The notes under the pieces are model-generated. The model was not told the origin of the DNA and did no database searches. It worked only from the letters and a program-made list of their open reading frames with translations. Below, in pieces: positions 61,181 through 64,000 of a stretch of 64,000 nucleotides of DNA (position 1 is its first letter; each line of letters opens with the position of its first letter). Origin of the DNA: Cloeon dipterum (taxonomy: Eukaryota; Arthropoda; Insecta; Ephemeroptera; Baetidae). The stretch is from positions 14,436,501 through 14,500,500 of the forward strand of contig NC_088787.1 in assembly GCF_949628265.1 (NCBI RefSeq), in the 5' to 3' direction. The position numbers and the translations under genes are program-made.

Positions 61181-64000
61181 CAAGTTCACCGCTTTGCAAT
61201 CTTCGTAGCGAATTAAATTATTTCACCATGTCGAAAGTGTGTTGTGTGACCAATTAAACGACCGTCTTACACACGACACTTATTAGTCACACTCGGCGAA
61301 AGAGGCACCGAGAAATTTCAATTTACTAGTGGAATCCGGCGAGGTGGGGGCGTTATTTTTGGCAGAAGGGCTGCAAAGAGTGGCGGCTCTGTTCGGAGGC
61401 GCAAATTGAGCTTGGAGGTGCGATGTTATCACATCAGGTGTTGTGGCCACTGAAAAAGCGTATTAGTTCCGCCACACAAGTCGGCGGCTGCTGCCTGGCA
61501 CTCTACACACGCTAATTCTGGTCTGGACCATTAATTCACGAATCTCGAGGCATCATCGCCTCCCGAAAGTATCACACAAATAGCGCTTTCAGCCCCGCAA
61601 CCAATTAAACCGATTTTTTTCCGTCGTCAGGCGCTTTGGTCGCGCTTTCCGCTGTAAATAAACGAGAGAGAGCTTTCTACCTTCTGGGAGGTGGCTTTTG
61701 AAATTCTCAAATGATTGAAGCACACTTTGAGCTATTTTTAAAAGGTGTCCTCCACTGCAAGCTACAATCATCAATTGAAAATTCGGGCACTTCCGCATTT
61801 TCCTGCACAGACCGTTTCACTTAGTTCGGAATTCGAGAGCAACAAAACAAATAGCACCGGCGTTCGTTCGTCCAGGCGATCCGTCTTATCCAGAATAAGA
61901 TGAAACTTGTTTTCCAACTGGAGCAATTAATCAAGCGATTGCATCAAGCGACGTCAGAGACTTATTCGGGGCGGCGAGGGAGAATTTAATTAATCTCCGC
62001 CGAGTTATGCAGCGCACAAAAACAGGCGCTGCGTGCCAAATTCGGTCACGCTGGATGAATAATGCAATCTTCAGCCGCGTTTGCAATTAACATCAATGCT
62101 GCGAGCGATTAATTACGGAGGGATTTATGCATCCCGCACGTGGCGCTTGCAGAGCGGGTTGCATAAGCCGAGGCGGCATCGCCGATGCTGCAGAGAAAGA
62201 GGCGCTTGTTGCCCCGCCGAGAGTGGCAATTAAAATTCCTTGCCAAGGATAATTAGAAACCAAAATAAGGTGGAGAGCGAGAGAGCGAGCGAGCCAGTCC
62301 AACGTGAACAGGCCACACACGCTGGGTAATTGGAAGATGATGCGCCTCATTGATTCATCTCGAAACAATACTCACGCCGCCTCCGACAGGAAACCACTAA
62401 TTTTCGAGTGAGACTGTAGCCTGAGAAGATATCGCTCGCTCGCCCGCTCGCGATTCAATTCCAACCTGCTCTGATCGCGTCTAGCAGTTCAGAAATTGCT
62501 TAATTATGTGTTTGTTTTGGGCAACGGAAATTGTACACTTCTGTTATTCTTATACACGCTTCTCGTTTACGAGGTGGAAAGTGCAAAATATTACAATATC
62601 CTACAGATTCTTCAGTGATCTATCTACAATTTTAAGAACAATGCGTTTGTGCTGAAAATTAAAGGGTTGCTGCCGTTAACAAAAACATTTTGACTGGAAT
62701 AATCACATGCAGGTTTTTTGCAAAGCGCAGAACAAATCAATCTTCTCCAAAATCATTTTCAAAATATTTTACTCATTACAGAACTAACCGATTTTCAATC
62801 AAAACATAAAGAAGTTTGAATTATTCAAACTCTGCTTTTATGAAGTCGTTTCATGCATTCTCCCCACGGGTTAGGGTTTGCTGGACCCAATAGCAATAAG
62901 ATAGGAAGGCCAAGGATTAATGCAAAGCGTTGCTTAAACTATTATAATGTATTATTCGTTTCTTAAACAACAAATTCCATACTTGATGAATTTGTCGTAT
63001 GGAGCAACTAAATTTTAATTAAAGCCTCGTTGTGAAACGAAATGCCACTGAGATTCAGTTGGTTTTGCGGCGCAGTTTTCTCCCTATGCAAGGCGTATGT
63101 GATTGCGAGATTTTAATGTGTGAAAATATGAGAAGTCTTTCCTTGCAAGTCTGGGCTCACTCCAGATTTATCTTCCTGGACAAGGTCTAACAATATGTCG
63201 AGAGTGAATTAGAAGTAACAAACCATCTTTCAGAGGAAAAATGAAACCAAAATAACGCATTTGATTAGTCAAGAGGATATAAACTTAAACATTGATATTT
63301 TCAAATTGTTTGATTTATACTTGAAAACCTTGAGTATTTATGTAGTTTTATATATAAATAATTTAACACGTATTTGACATTAAATCTGAATCGTATGAAT
63401 TTTAGAAACTTAATTTTCTAAAAGATCTCCATGTACAAGTCAAATTTATAATTTTCTACAAAGAGCTTTCGAATATTCGTTCTTAAAAGAGCTGCCGAAC
63501 GACAAGAAGAACATTTATCAATAATTTGTCCTTATATAAATCCGCAATGAGTCAAGCTCCCCCCAATGGTCGAAAACTATACTATGTACAAAAGTGAAGG
63601 GTAGCTTCACTCATAAAAGAAGATCTCCGCGTGCGAGATAAGTTTTGGTCGAGCCAAGTGCGATCCTGGTATATTGCGCCTCTCCAGGGAGTCCTAAAAG
63701 AGGCAGAGATAAAATTTTCGTGCGTCCACCCCGCCTCGTAAAATGCTTTATGGCGTTTATCTCGCGCCAGTCGTGGCCACAAACTCAAAGGCCAGCACCC
63801 TGCCAGATGCTTTTCTGATTGCGACAGCAGGAGCGGGCGGCCCAAGGCCGGGATGACGCGCACGGAGACGAAAATCGGAGAAATTCCGCAATGAGCTAGC
63901 GATGCTGGAAAAGTTGATGACCTTTTCACCGGCGCAGTGAAATGAAATGCGGACGGACTGGCGCAAAAGTTTGTTCAGCGAGTGATCGCACGCCAAAATC
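61181..64000. other. GC-balanced island, AT-rich gap, second island at window end
   Basis: A long island spans about 61190-62480 and contains TAATTAAT-type homeodomain core sites (about 61986, 62110) and an imperfect palindrome GGAGAATTTAATTAATCTCC at about 61979. AT-rich DNA follows to 63560, then another island runs to the edge. ORFs of up to 115 codons overlap on opposite frames and show no domain. No gene is supported. Confidence 0.5.

Noticed and set aside
63582-63996. ORFs of 115 and 79 codons at the right edge
   Set aside because: They overlap in different frames, contain no recognisable domain and lack splice or start context.

Overview
The window is nuclear DNA from an animal, almost certainly an insect. 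Coding genes are split by many short introns (about 56-100 bp) with GT-AG ends. Every confidently identified protein has its closest recognisable relatives in metazoan families: DNAJC9, DDX55, MRPL44, UQCR10, TRAFD1, group III phospholipase A2, CD2BP2, LIM kinase, an FGF1-like growth factor and UFD1. TCAGT initiator-like sites lie upstream of some genes. No bacterial operons, CRISPR arrays or rRNA genes are visible, and I saw no tRNA. Exon coordinates were read by hand from splice signals, reading phase and recalled family sequence; most should be exact or within a base or two.

Layout. Positions 1-33,000 are gene-dense: DNAJC9 (-, runs off the left edge), DDX55 (+), MRPL44 (-), UQCR10 (+), a C2H2 zinc-finger gene (+), TRAFD1 (-), a group III secreted PLA2 (+), CD2BP2 (-), LIMK (+, 13 coding exons over 12 kb) and UFD1 (-). 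Neighbours alternate in orientation, so most intergenic gaps are either shared divergent promoters (395/875, 5322/5592, 16375/16748) or tight convergent ends (3627/3673, 9314/9708, 28690/30093). The PLA2 and CD2BP2 coding regions overlap by 10 bp on opposite strands. A complete two-exon FGF gene sits inside LIMK intron 6 on the same strand.

Positions 33,000-64,000 are a gene desert. AT-rich sequence alternates with islands of higher GC several hundred bp long, together with microsatellites and several diverged copies of one dispersed repeat. The desert resembles the cis-regulatory surroundings or a giant intron of a developmental gene outside the window. The only coding candidate I would keep there is a 67-codon ORF at 60,538 with a mitochondrial-type N-terminus.

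Functionally, several genes are housekeeping: histone/HSP70 co-chaperone, 60S ribosome assembly, mitochondrial ribosome, complex III, U5 snRNP and p97-dependent degradation. The LIMK-FGF locus pairs an actin-regulating kinase with a secreted ligand. The most notable observations are the nested FGF, a predicted in-frame PDZ-skipping LIMK isoform, a TA-flanked foldback element in the MRPL44 intron, a 56-nt GC-AG intron in PLA2, an initiator-ATG-only coding exon in UFD1, and the uncharacterised repeat family in the desert.
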